NCBI GenBank assembly: GCA_002370555.1
Contig: AP014718.1
Location: 3,348,001 to 3,412,000, forward strand
Direction: 5' to 3'
From: Arthrobacter sp. Hiyo4
Lineage (GTDB): Bacteria > Actinomycetota > Actinomycetes > Actinomycetales > Micrococcaceae
Length of the DNA: 64,000 nucleotides
Below, piece after piece: positions 56,911 through 64,000 of this stretch (its first letter is position 1; the number at the start of each line of letters is the position of its first letter). The position numbers were made by a program, and so were the translations under genes. Under the pieces are notes generated by a model that made no database searches, was not told the origin of the DNA, and saw only the letters and a list, made by a program, of their open reading frames with translations.

Positions 56911-57158
56911 TACCGAAGAAATTGATCCATTCGGAAGACGCCGAGCAAGAGCCGCGCGGTCCAAAGACGCCTTCTCCATCGCCGCTTTTCAAGCTCTGGC
57001 CGGGGAACACCACGGTGCTCCCTGCACGAGGTGGGATCTATTTCGACCTGGCGGCACGCCGGGATGCAGAATCCGGCGAAGCCGGACGGCCCGATCGCAG
57101 TACCTGCTGAACCATGGCTGCCCGCTGGGGGCGGTCGTACCTGACGGCCGAAGGCACG

Positions 57159-57749
57159 ATGAACATTTTGAAAGAGCCCCGACGCCCCTCCTCCTCTGAC
57201 GCGGCCAGGGATGCCCTAGTCCATCTCCTCCGGCGAACAGCGCAGGGTGATCACCAGGCATTCAGTGATTTCTATCACCAGACGTCGGGACAGGTCTTTG
57301 GCCTGGTCCGCCGCGTACTCATCGATCATGAGCTGAGCGAGGACGTAACCCAGGAAGTCTTCATTATGGTCTGGCAAACATCGGCAAAATATAACCCGAT
57401 CGCGGGAAGCCCCATGGCATGGCTCATGACGATCGCCCACCGCAGGGCCGTCGACAGAGTCCGTTCGCACCACAGCAGCAGAGACCGGGACAGTCGATGG
57501 GCCGCCTATACCGAGAACCCCGCCTCTGATGAGGTGTCCGAGACCGTCATCAACGCATTGGACGCCCAAAACCTCCACCGGAGCATGGTTTGCCTGACCC
57601 CCCTCCAGCGCGAGGCCATCGTCCTGGCCTATCTCGGGTGCCTCACCTACCGTGAGGTCGCCGAAAAACTCTCCACGCCATTGCCGACCATCAAGTCCCG
57701 CATCAGAAATGGCCTGTTGCGACTCCGCGCGGAACTCGAGCCAGCGTAG
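57159..57749 (+). CDS. ECF RNA polymerase sigma factor (SigK-like)
   Basis: 196 residues from the ATG at 57159 (MNILKEPRR). Region 2: AQGDHQAFSDFYHQTSGQVFGLVRRVLIDHELSEDVTQEVFIMVWQTSAKYNPIAGSPMAWLMTIAHRRAVDRVRS; region 4: LHRSMVCLTPLQREAIVLAYLGCLTYREVAEKLSTPLPTIKSRIRNGLLRLRAEL. The layout is the SigK/ECF19 type, normally followed by an RskA membrane anti-sigma gene. Here only a short hydrophobic frame follows, and an RskA-like domain lies upstream. It could drive the lipoprotein and oxidoreductase genes. Confidence 0.92.
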   Translation: MNILKEPRRPSSSDAARDALVHLLRRTAQGDHQAFSDFYHQTSGQVFGLVRRVLIDHELSEDVTQEVFIMVWQTSAKYNPIAGSPMAWLMTIAHRRAVDRVRSHHSSRDRDSRWAAYTENPASDEVSETVINALDAQNLHRSMVCLTPLQREAIVLAYLGCLTYREVAEKLSTPLPTIKSRIRNGLLRLRAELEPA

Positions 57750-58079
57750 ACCGGCGCTGCGGGCCGGCAGGGCACCACACTGAGAGGCGTACGAGAGTCG
57801 CCCTTGAAGGTCGCCGATCGACGTGTTCATCACCGTCCTGCGCGGCATGGCAGCCGTGCTCGCGGCCGGGTTGCTTGTCCGGCAGGTATTTGATCTCTCG
57901 CCCACGCCGGAGTTGTCCAATTCGAGCACACCCCAACCTGACGTCAGGCAGCAGGGATAAGAGCGTCAGAATAGGCCCCAAGTGAGCCTTTCTGCACAAT
58001 CCGATGAACGGGTCTTAGATACCAACCGGACGGTCATGCAAGGGATGCCCGCTCTTGGGAACCCGTCGTCGCACATATT
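57750..58079. other. Region after the sigma gene with a possible 45-residue membrane frame
   Basis: A frame from a GTG at 57823 to 57960 reads FITVLRGMAAVLAAGLLVRQVFDLSP and a polar tail ending QQG. It has one membrane segment. It might be the remnant of an RskA membrane half, or a small protein. No terminator is evident. The rest of the stretch shows nothing. Confidence 0.35.
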
Positions 58080-60170
58080 TCAGACCTCCGCCACCGGCGC
58101 CGCGAACTGGGCCTCGTACAGCCGCGCGTAAGCCCCGCCGGCAGCCAGCAGTGAAGCGTGTGTCCCCTGCTCCACGATCTGCCCGGCCTCCATCACCAGG
58201 ATGAGGTCGGCGTCGCGGATCGTGGACAGGCGGTGCGCGATCACAAACGAAGTCCGGTCTGACCGCAGGGCACGCATCGCCTTCTGCACCAGCACCTCGG
58301 TCCGGGTGTCCACCGACGACGTCGCCTCGTCCAGGATCAGCACCGACGGCCGGGCCAGGAACGCCCGCGCAATCGTCAGCAGCTGCTTCTCACCCGCTGA
58401 CACATTGGAACCCTCGTCCTCCAGCACCGTGTCGTACCCCTCCGGCAGCGAGCGCACGAACCGGTCCACGTACGTCGCCGTCGCCGCCTCCATGATCTCC
58501 GCCTCGGTAGCCTTCGGCCGGCCGTAGGCGATGTTGTCCCGGATGGTCCCGCCGAACAGCCACGTATCCTGCAGCACCATGCCCAGCCGCGAGCGCAGCT
58601 CACGCCGCGGCACCGAGGTGATGTCCACGCCGTCGAGCGTTATCCGCCCGGCGTCGATCTCGTAGAACCGCATCATCAGGTTCACCAGCGTGGTCTTGCC
58701 TGCCCCGGTGGGCCCCACAATCGCCACCGTCTGCCCCGGCTCCGCCACCAAGGACAAAGACGAGATCAGCGGCTTGTCCGGCGAATACGAGAAGGACACG
58801 GACTCGAACACCAGCCGCCCCCGCCCCGCACCATCAGGCGAAGGACCGGCGGAAACCGGATCCGGCGACTGCTCGTCCTCGTCCAGCAGCGAGAACACCC
58901 GTTCGGCCGACGCCACCCCGGACTGCAGCAGGTTGGCCATCGACCCCAGCTGCGCCAGCGGCATGGTGAACTGCCGCGAGTACTGGATGAACGCCTGCAC
59001 GTCGCCCAGCTGCATCGCCCCGGACGCCACCTGCAGGCCGCCCACCACCGCGATCCCCACATACACAAGGTTCCCGATGAACGTCATCGCCGGCATGATC
59101 AGCCCCGAAATGAACTGCGCCCCGAAGCTCGCCTCATACAGCTCCGCGTTCTTTTGCCGGAACCGCTCCTCCACCTCGCGCTGCCGGCCGAACACCTTCA
59201 CCAGCGCATGCCCGGTGTACGTCTCCTCGATCTGCCCATTTAACTCACCTGTGTTCTTCCACTGCGCCACAAACAGCTTCTGCGAGCGCTTGGCGATCAG
59301 CGCCGTGATCCCCAGCGTTAGCGGAATGGTCACCAGCGCGATCAGCGCCAGCGTGGGCGAGAGGATGACCATCATCACCAGCACGCCCAGCACCGTCAGC
59401 ACGGACGTGACCGCCTGGCTGATGGTCTGCTGCAGGCTCTGGGAAATGTTGTCCACATCGTTCGTCACCCGGCTCAGCAGCTCGCCGCGCTGGATCGAGT
59501 CGAAATACCGCAGCGGCAGCCGGTGGATCTTCCCCTCGATCTCCTCGCGCAGCCCGAACACCGTTCGCTGCACCACCCCGTTCAGCACATACGCCTGCAC
59601 CCACATAAACGCCGATGCCAGCACGTACAGCACCAGCGTCCACAGCAGCACGTTCGACAGCGCCGCGAAGTCGATCCCCTGCCCCGGCGTCAGCGCCATG
59701 GGCGTGAGCATGTCCGCCTTCTGGTTCTCCCCCGCGGCGCGCAGCTGGGCGATCAGCTGCTCCTTGGTCACGCCGGGCGGCAGCTGCTTGGAGACAACCC
59801 CGGAGAAAATCAGGTTGGTGCCCTCCCCCAGCAGCCGCGGCCCGATCACCGAGAGCGTCACGCTGGCCACCCCCATGACCAGCACCAGCAGGAGCCAGGT
59901 CCGTTCCGGCCGCAGCGTTCCCACCAGCCGCTTGGCCGACGGCCCGAAGTTCATCGCCTTCTCCGCCGGGATGTTCATCCCGCCGAACGGTCCGCCCTGT
60001 CCCGGTCCACGCCCCGGACGGGGAATGCGTACGACGTCGGCCGTCGCGGTTTTGGAGGCCGTTGCGGTTCCGCCGGGGGCGGCTGTGTTGGGTCCGGCAG
60101 GGTTGGATCCGGCAGGATTGGGTCCGGCACTGTGGGAAGCGCCCGACGTCGGCCGGTTCTGCATGCTCAT
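58080..60170 (-). CDS. ABC exporter subunit, membrane and ATPase domains fused (B subunit)
   Basis: 696 residues, intact. The first 70 residues are a polar Pro/Asn/Ala-rich extension. A six-helix exporter domain follows ([34 protein letters not shown] onward), then the ATPase: Walker [30 protein letters not shown], signature [16 protein letters not shown], Walker [17 protein letters not shown] with catalytic Glu, H-loop [15 protein letters not shown]. The signature SAGEK departs from LSGGQ, while the rest of the site is canonical. It starts overlapping the stop of the partner gene. Together they form a heterodimeric multidrug-type exporter. Confidence 0.93.
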   Translation of the reverse strand: MSMQNRPTSGASHSAGPNPAGSNPAGPNTAAPGGTATASKTATADVVRIPRPGRGPGQGGPFGGMNIPAEKAMNFGPSAKRLVGTLRPERTWLLLVLVMGVASVTLSVIGPRLLGEGTNLIFSGVVSKQLPPGVTKEQLIAQLRAAGENQKADMLTPMALTPGQGIDFAALSNVLLWTLVLYVLASAFMWVQAYVLNGVVQRTVFGLREEIEGKIHRLPLRYFDSIQRGELLSRVTNDVDNISQSLQQTISQAVTSVLTVLGVLVMMVILSPTLALIALVTIPLTLGITALIAKRSQKLFVAQWKNTGELNGQIEETYTGHALVKVFGRQREVEERFRQKNAELYEASFGAQFISGLIMPAMTFIGNLVYVGIAVVGGLQVASGAMQLGDVQAFIQYSRQFTMPLAQLGSMANLLQSGVASAERVFSLLDEDEQSPDPVSAGPSPDGAGRGRLVFESVSFSYSPDKPLISSLSLVAEPGQTVAIVGPTGAGKTTLVNLMMRFYEIDAGRITLDGVDITSVPRRELRSRLGMVLQDTWLFGGTIRDNIAYGRPKATEAEIMEAATATYVDRFVRSLPEGYDTVLEDEGSNVSAGEKQLLTIARAFLARPSVLILDEATSSVDTRTEVLVQKAMRALRSDRTSFVIAHRLSTIRDADLILVMEAGQIVEQGTHASLLAAGGAYARLYEAQFAAPVAEV

Positions 60171-61915
60171 ACCGTCTCCTCCGCTGCCAGCTGGGAGGAC
60201 ACAATCTCCCGGTACGTCTCCGATGTCTCCAGCAGCTCACTATTCGTTCCGCGCCCCACGATCCGGCCGTCGTCGAGCACCAGGATCTGGTCCGCGTCCA
60301 CGATGCTGGAGACCCGCTGGGCGATGATCACCAGCGTGGCGCCGGCGGTGTTGCGCTTGAGGGCCTGGCGGAGCCGGGCGTCGGTGCCGGTGTCCAGCGA
60401 GGAGAACGAGTCGTCGAAGATGTACAGCTCGGGGCGTTTCACCAGGGCCCGGGCGATGGCCAGCCGCTGCCGCTGCCCGCCGGAGACGTTGGTGCCGCCC
60501 TGGGAGATGGGCGCGTCCAGGCCGCCCTCCATCTCCTCGACGAAGTCCCGCGCCTGGGCGATCTCCAGGGCGGTCCAGAGCTCGTCCTCGGTGGCGTCCG
60601 GCTTGCCGTACTGCAGGTTGCTGCGGACGGTGCCGCTGAACAGGTAGGGGCGCTGCGGAACCAGGCCGATGTGGCCCCAGAGCAGGTCCGGGTGCAGCTC
60701 GCGGACGTCCACGCCGTCCATCCGGACCGAACCGGTGGTGGCGTCGAACAGCCGCGGCATAAGGTTCACTAGGGTGGTCTTCCCGGCGCCGGTGCTGCCG
60801 ATGATCGCCGTCATCTGCCCCGCCTTGGCGGTGAAGCTGAGCCCGGAGAGGACAGGCTGGTCGGCACCCGGGTAGGCGAATCCGACGTCGCGCATTTCCA
60901 GCTGCCCGCGGCGGTGCCCGTCCGGCGACACGGCGCTGGTCACGGGATTCAGCGGCGGCCGGACGCTGGACTCGGTGTTCAGCACGTCGCCGATCCGGTC
61001 GGCCGAGACGGCGGCGCGCGGGATCATCACCGCCATGAACGTGGCCATCATGACGGACATCAGGATCTGCATCAGGTAGCTCAGGAACGCGATGAGGGTG
61101 CCCACCTGCATGGAGCCGTCCTCGATCCGGAACGAGCCGAACCAGATCACCGCCACGCTGGAGACGTTCAGCACCAGCATCACCACGGGGAACGCGAGGG
61201 CCATCAGCCGGCCGGCGCGCAGCGCGGTGTCCGTGACGTCCTCGTTGGCCTGGCCAAAGCGCGCCGTCTCGATGTCCTCGCGGACGAACGCGCGCACCAC
61301 TCGGATGCCGGTGAGCTGCTCGCGGAGCACCCGGTTCACGGTGTCGATCCGCTTCTGCATCTTCCGGAACAGCGGCACCATCCGGACGATGATCAGCCCC
61401 ACGGCGATGAGCAACACGGGCACGGCGACGGCGATCAGCCAGGACAGCTGCACGTCCTGCCGGACGGCCATGATCACGCCGCCGATGGCAAGCATGGGCG
61501 CGGCCACCATCATGGTGGCGGCCATCAGCACCAGCTGCTGGACCTGCTGGACGTCGTTCGTGGACCTGGTGATCAGGCTGGGCGCGCCGAACTTCGTGAC
61601 TTCCTGCTCGGAGAACTCCCCCACCCGCGTGAAGATGGCCCCGCGCAAATCCCGGCCCACGCCCATCGCCGCCTTCGCCCCGAAGTACACAGCAATCACG
61701 GCGCACACGATCTGCAGCAGCGTGATCGCCAGCATCAGGCCACCCAGGCTCAGGATGACGCCGGTGTCCCCCTTGGCCACGCCCTCATCGATGATGTCCG
61801 CGTTGAGCGTGGGCAGGTACAGCGAAGCGATGGACTGCGCCAGCTGGAAAACGACGACGGCGATCAGCAGCTGCCGGTGCGGCCGCAGGTATTCAACAAG
61901 CAGTTTCCAGAGCAT
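60167..61915 (-). CDS. ABC exporter subunit with degenerate catalytic site (A subunit)
   Basis: 582 residues, intact. Exporter helices from [43 protein letters not shown]; loop [31 protein letters not shown]; ATPase with Walker [20 protein letters not shown], signature [37 protein letters not shown] and [17 protein letters not shown]. The Walker B Glu is replaced by Asp (FDDSFSSLD) and the H-loop His by Gln (IAQRVSS), the hallmarks of the degenerate half in heterodimeric exporters such as TM287/288. The intact site should form from the partner's Walker B and this subunit's SGGQ. The gene follows MarR by 128 bases. Confidence 0.93.
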   Translation of the reverse strand: MLWKLLVEYLRPHRQLLIAVVVFQLAQSIASLYLPTLNADIIDEGVAKGDTGVILSLGGLMLAITLLQIVCAVIAVYFGAKAAMGVGRDLRGAIFTRVGEFSEQEVTKFGAPSLITRSTNDVQQVQQLVLMAATMMVAAPMLAIGGVIMAVRQDVQLSWLIAVAVPVLLIAVGLIIVRMVPLFRKMQKRIDTVNRVLREQLTGIRVVRAFVREDIETARFGQANEDVTDTALRAGRLMALAFPVVMLVLNVSSVAVIWFGSFRIEDGSMQVGTLIAFLSYLMQILMSVMMATFMAVMIPRAAVSADRIGDVLNTESSVRPPLNPVTSAVSPDGHRRGQLEMRDVGFAYPGADQPVLSGLSFTAKAGQMTAIIGSTGAGKTTLVNLMPRLFDATTGSVRMDGVDVRELHPDLLWGHIGLVPQRPYLFSGTVRSNLQYGKPDATEDELWTALEIAQARDFVEEMEGGLDAPISQGGTNVSGGQRQRLAIARALVKRPELYIFDDSFSSLDTGTDARLRQALKRNTAGATLVIIAQRVSSIVDADQILVLDDGRIVGRGTNSELLETSETYREIVSSQLAAEETV

Positions 61916-62042
61916 GGCGGCTCCAAGGGTTCCGTCCCGCTGGTGTTCGAGCTAGGGGTGGTGCGAAGGTCAGTTTACGTCCGGTGGCTGGGATTCATCC
62001 GGGGAGCCGGTGGAGAAAATGGGCCGGTTCTCCGAGAGCGTA

Positions 62043-62578
62043 TTAGCGCAGACAGCGGTCTTCCGGGTCGATGGCGGTCATGATGCGGCGGCTGATTTCG
62101 CGGACTTGTTTGAGTTGGGCCTTGGTCAGCGGGTCAAAGACGAGGCTGCGGACGGTCTCGACGTGGCCGGGCGCGGTTGCAACGACCTTTTCCCAGCCAT
62201 CGTCGGTGAGGGTAGCCAGTGTGTACCTGCCATCGGCGGGGTCGGGGCCCTGCGGAGCCAGCCCCTCTTCTCCAACTTTGCCACCACCTGGGACAGCCTC
62301 GGGAGCATAGCTTCGGCCATCACGGCCAGCTCGCTCATCCTCAGCGTGCGTTCCGGGGACTCAGACAGAACAGACATAACAACGTACTCGAAATGGCTGA
62401 TGCCGGCATCCCGCTGAAGCTGCGTGTCCAGCGCACCCGGCAGGCGAAAGACAACGCTGCCAAGGGCAATCCAGACCGCCTGTTCTTCCTCGCTCAGCCA
62501 GCGCGGCTCGCTCTCAGGTGGGGGAGGCGACGACTGCCCCCTGGCTTCGACACTGGGTGACCTTTCCATGTCAGCCAT
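62043..62578 (-). CDS. MarR family regulator, one frameshift
   Basis: About 178 residues after joining frames near 62245. EEEQAVWIALGSVVFRLPGALDTQLQRDAGISHFEYVVMSVLSESPERTLRMSELAVMAEAMLPRLSQVVAKLEKRGWLRRAP, then DPADGRYTLATLTDDGWEKVVATAPGHVETVRSLVFDPLTKAQLKQVREISRRIM. The wing D-P-A-D-G-R and helix SQVVAKLEKRGWL are characteristic. It stands upstream of the ABC exporter and divergent to DoxX and the dioxygenase, with three dyads in between, so it probably controls both directions. Confidence 0.9.
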
Positions 62579-62590
62579 GCTACAGGGTTC

Positions 62591-62672
62591 ACTTCATTCA
62601 TGAAGTCTCTGGTCAAGAAATTCACTTGCAACTTGAAGTCATTAGTTCTACTGTTGAGTTCAAGGTTGAAGT
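62591..62672. promoter_or_regulatory. Three MarR-type operator dyads spaced 33 bases apart
   Basis: ACTTCATTCATGAAGT (62591-62606) is a perfect dyad; ACTTGCAACTTGAAGT (62624-62639) and AGTTCAAGGTTGAAGT (62657-62672) are related, fitting ACTTCAA-N2-TTGAAGT. Starts are exactly 33 bases apart, about three helical turns, so three dimers would sit on the same face. They fill the gap between the divergent marR and doxX genes. Confidence 0.75.
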
Positions 62673-62738
62673 GAAAGCCGGAAGTCGCAGCGCTTCGATC
62701 GCGAACATCATCCACCCTCACACCAACTAGGAATCATC

Positions 62739-63113
62739 ATGAACATCGCCCTTTGGATTGTCGCTTCTGCCCTTGCCCTGGCCTTTCTGGCCGCGGGTTT
62801 GATGAAGATCTCCCAGCCGCAGGAGAAGCTCGCCGCTTCGGGCATGGGCTGGGCGGAAGACTTCAATTCCGGCGCCGTAAAAGCCATCGGCCTAGCTGAA
62901 GTCCTCGGCGCCCTGGGCCTGATCCTGCCGGCGGTCACGGGTATCGCAACTTTCCTTGTACCTGTCGCCGCCACCGGCCTGGCCGTCGTGATGGTCGGCG
63001 CCATCATCACCCACATCAAGCGCGGCGAGAAGCAGGCGGTTGTCATCAACGCCGTCCTGGGCGCGTTGGCACTCTTCGTCGCCGTCGGCCGCTTTGGCCC
63101 CGTCCCGTTCTAA
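62739..63113 (+). CDS. DoxX family membrane protein
   Basis: 124 residues, intact, four membrane segments: NIALWIVASALALAFLAAGLMKIS, VKAIGLAEVLGALGLILPAVTGI, LVPVAATGLAVVMVGAIITHIKRGE and VVINAVLGALALFVAVGRFGP. The A-G-L-x-K-x-x-x-P near the start and G-x-x-E-x-x-G-x-x-G are DoxX features. DoxX-like proteins are linked to redox stress and quinone turnover; a specific reaction is not established. It is the first gene read to the right from the MarR dyads and shares a transcript with the dioxygenase 70 bases downstream. Confidence 0.88.
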   Translation: MNIALWIVASALALAFLAAGLMKISQPQEKLAASGMGWAEDFNSGAVKAIGLAEVLGALGLILPAVTGIATFLVPVAATGLAVVMVGAIITHIKRGEKQAVVINAVLGALALFVAVGRFGPVPF

Positions 63114-63183
63114 CCCAACCCCGCCCGGCATACCAGCGCTGCATCCCCGCCACGGACAAACAGGATCCTGAAAGGAAACAGCC

Positions 63184-64000
63184 ATGACAACCCAGCGTGA
63201 CCCGTTCCACCCTGCAGTTCCCGCGGGTGCCTACGACGATCTGCTCGCCCACGCCCTGCCCCGGGCGCGGGCACAAAAAACCTGGGAACCCGAAGACGGG
63301 CCGCTGCCGGCACTGTTCGTCAGCCACGGTGCCCCGCCCACCCTGGATGACCCGCAATGGCTTGGCGACCTTTTCACTTGGTCACAGAGCATGCCCAAGC
63401 CACGGGCCATCGTCGTCGTCTCAGCACACTGGGAAAACGCACCACTGGCCATCTCTGGCGCAGCTGCGGGCACTCCCCTGTGCTACGACTTCGGCGGCTT
63501 CCACCCCCGCTATTACACCCTCCAATACGCCACACCGGATGCCACCCATCTGGCCCGGCGCATCGCCGCCACCCTGAGTGACACCACCACGGTGCACCAC
63601 TACGCGGACAGGGGACTCGACCACGGCGCCTTTATCCCGCTGATGGCCATGTACCCCGCCGCCGACGTCCCCGTCGTGCAGCTCAGCATGCCCAGCCTGG
63701 ACCCGGAAGCCTTGCTGCAGCTGGGTCAGCGGCTACGCCAGCTCCGTAATGAAGGCATCCTCATCATCGGCTCCGGATTCATGACCCACAGTTTCGCCAT
63801 CATGCGGAACCCCGCCCTCGTCGGCCACACAAAGGCCTTTGACGAATGGGCGGCCGATGCACTCTCCCATGGCGATATCGACGCGTTGACCGATTATCGC
63901 AATAAGGGTCCCGGCGTTGAGGTCGCACACCCCACTGCCGACCACTTCGTCCCCCTGCTCCTCACTCTTGGGGCAGGGTCAAAGCTCGGAGCGCCGGCCA
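63184..64000 (+). CDS. DODA-type extradiol aromatic ring-opening dioxygenase (LigB), 3' end cut by the window
   Basis: At least 272 residues; GAAAGGAAACAGCC precedes the ATG. LPALFVSHGAPPTLDDPQWL and RAIVVVSAHWENAPLAISG carry the first metal histidines; GLDHGAFIPLMAMYPAADVPVVQLS and ILIIGSGFMTHSFAIM follow, and HPTADHFVPLLLTLGAG near the end holds another conserved His. The order is that of 4,5-DOPA dioxygenase YgiD/LigB proteins, which open catechol rings with Fe or Zn. The catechol and drug-exporter setting under one MarR regulator suggests handling of phenolic or quinone compounds. Confidence 0.92.
   Translation, partial: MTTQRDPFHPAVPAGAYDDLLAHALPRARAQKTWEPEDGPLPALFVSHGAPPTLDDPQWLGDLFTWSQSMPKPRAIVVVSAHWENAPLAISGAAAGTPLCYDFGGFHPRYYTLQYATPDATHLARRIAATLSDTTTVHHYADRGLDHGAFIPLMAMYPAADVPVVQLSMPSLDPEALLQLGQRLRQLRNEGILIIGSGFMTHSFAIMRNPALVGHTKAFDEWAADALSHGDIDALTDYRNKGPGVEVAHPTADHFVPLLLTLGAGSKLGAPA

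Noticed and set aside
56889..57110. 73-codon frame divergent from tetR as the regulated gene
   Set aside because: No family resemblance, no ribosome site, and its first codons overlap the second operator.
58690..60327. 545-codon plus-strand open frame
   Set aside because: Antisense to the larger ABC exporter subunit, whose motifs are complete; the antisense translation is Ser/Pro/Thr-rich and meaningless.
60914..62083. 389-codon plus-strand frame rich in His, Asp and Gln
   Set aside because: Antisense shadow of the smaller ABC exporter subunit.
1..64000. CRISPR arrays, tRNA or rRNA genes, prophage genes
   Set aside because: No short regularly spaced repeats, cloverleaf-like segments, rRNA stretches or phage structural genes were noticed on reading both strands; small tRNAs could be missed by eye.

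Overview
The window is high-GC actinobacterial DNA. Gene content (DUF222/HNH protein, DUF4193, B12-dependent metH, an N-carbamoylsarcosine-amidase-like hydrolase, the style of LeuCD) points to an Arthrobacter / Pseudarthrobacter relative (Micrococcaceae); this is inference from content only. About half of the protein genes are split by single missing bases, nearly always inside runs of C or G. Two copies of one IS3 element and two copies of a 0.96-kb repeat differ from each other mainly at such runs, so most breaks look like consensus errors. I annotate such genes over their full span and say where the frame breaks.

Layout. (1) 1-15.4 kb: a catabolic regulon. A GntR/FCD regulator, a TauE-type exporter, leuCD, an HMG-CoA-lyase-like enzyme, a CaiB CoA-transferase and an SsuABC/TauABC-type importer lie on the minus strand; a hydantoinase pair (hyuA, hyuB) and a cysteine amidohydrolase lie on the plus strand. 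Eight copies or near copies of TTGTATRCAA sit in front of the regulator, the CoA-transferase and the divergent importer/hydantoinase promoters. (2) 15.4-28.1 kb: a chimeric XRE/TetR regulator, a DUF222-HNH protein, a lipoprotein followed by a one-chain energy-coupling-factor transporter (T-A-A-S), an RsbQ-like hydrolase beside a duplicated tail of the S domain, metH, and another hydrolase. (3) 28.2-42.6 kb: a mobile-element zone with an IS982-family element, a detoxification set (DUF427, Asp-nucleophile hydrolase, AhpC-like, merA), two inverted IS3 copies enclosing thioredoxin, a haloacid-dehalogenase-like gene and an osmolyte-binding lipoprotein, and a Tn3-family transposon into which the second IS3 copy has jumped; the Tn3 ends abut gene fragments. 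(4) 42.9-45 kb: DUF4193 and an FAD monooxygenase. (5) 45.1-57.7 kb: a tightly overlapped glycosylation-type operon (GT2, DUF2064, methyltransferase, GT87-like, MTA-phosphorylase-like, epimerase) bracketed by two copies of a lipoprotein gene, then a cytochrome b/molybdopterin oxidoreductase, a membrane partner, an RskA-like domain, a TetR regulator and an ECF sigma factor. (6) 58-64 kb: an asymmetric heterodimeric ABC exporter with its MarR regulator, a DoxX protein and a DODA-type dioxygenase cut by the window edge.

How the genes work together: region 1 reads as uptake and ring opening of a cyclic amide or imide, amide hydrolysis, then CoA activation and C-C cleavage, all under one GntR repressor. 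Region 2 couples possible cobalamin uptake to a B12 enzyme. Region 5 looks like an envelope glycosylation and redox module with its own sigma/anti-sigma parts. No tRNA, rRNA, CRISPR array or riboswitch was recognised.
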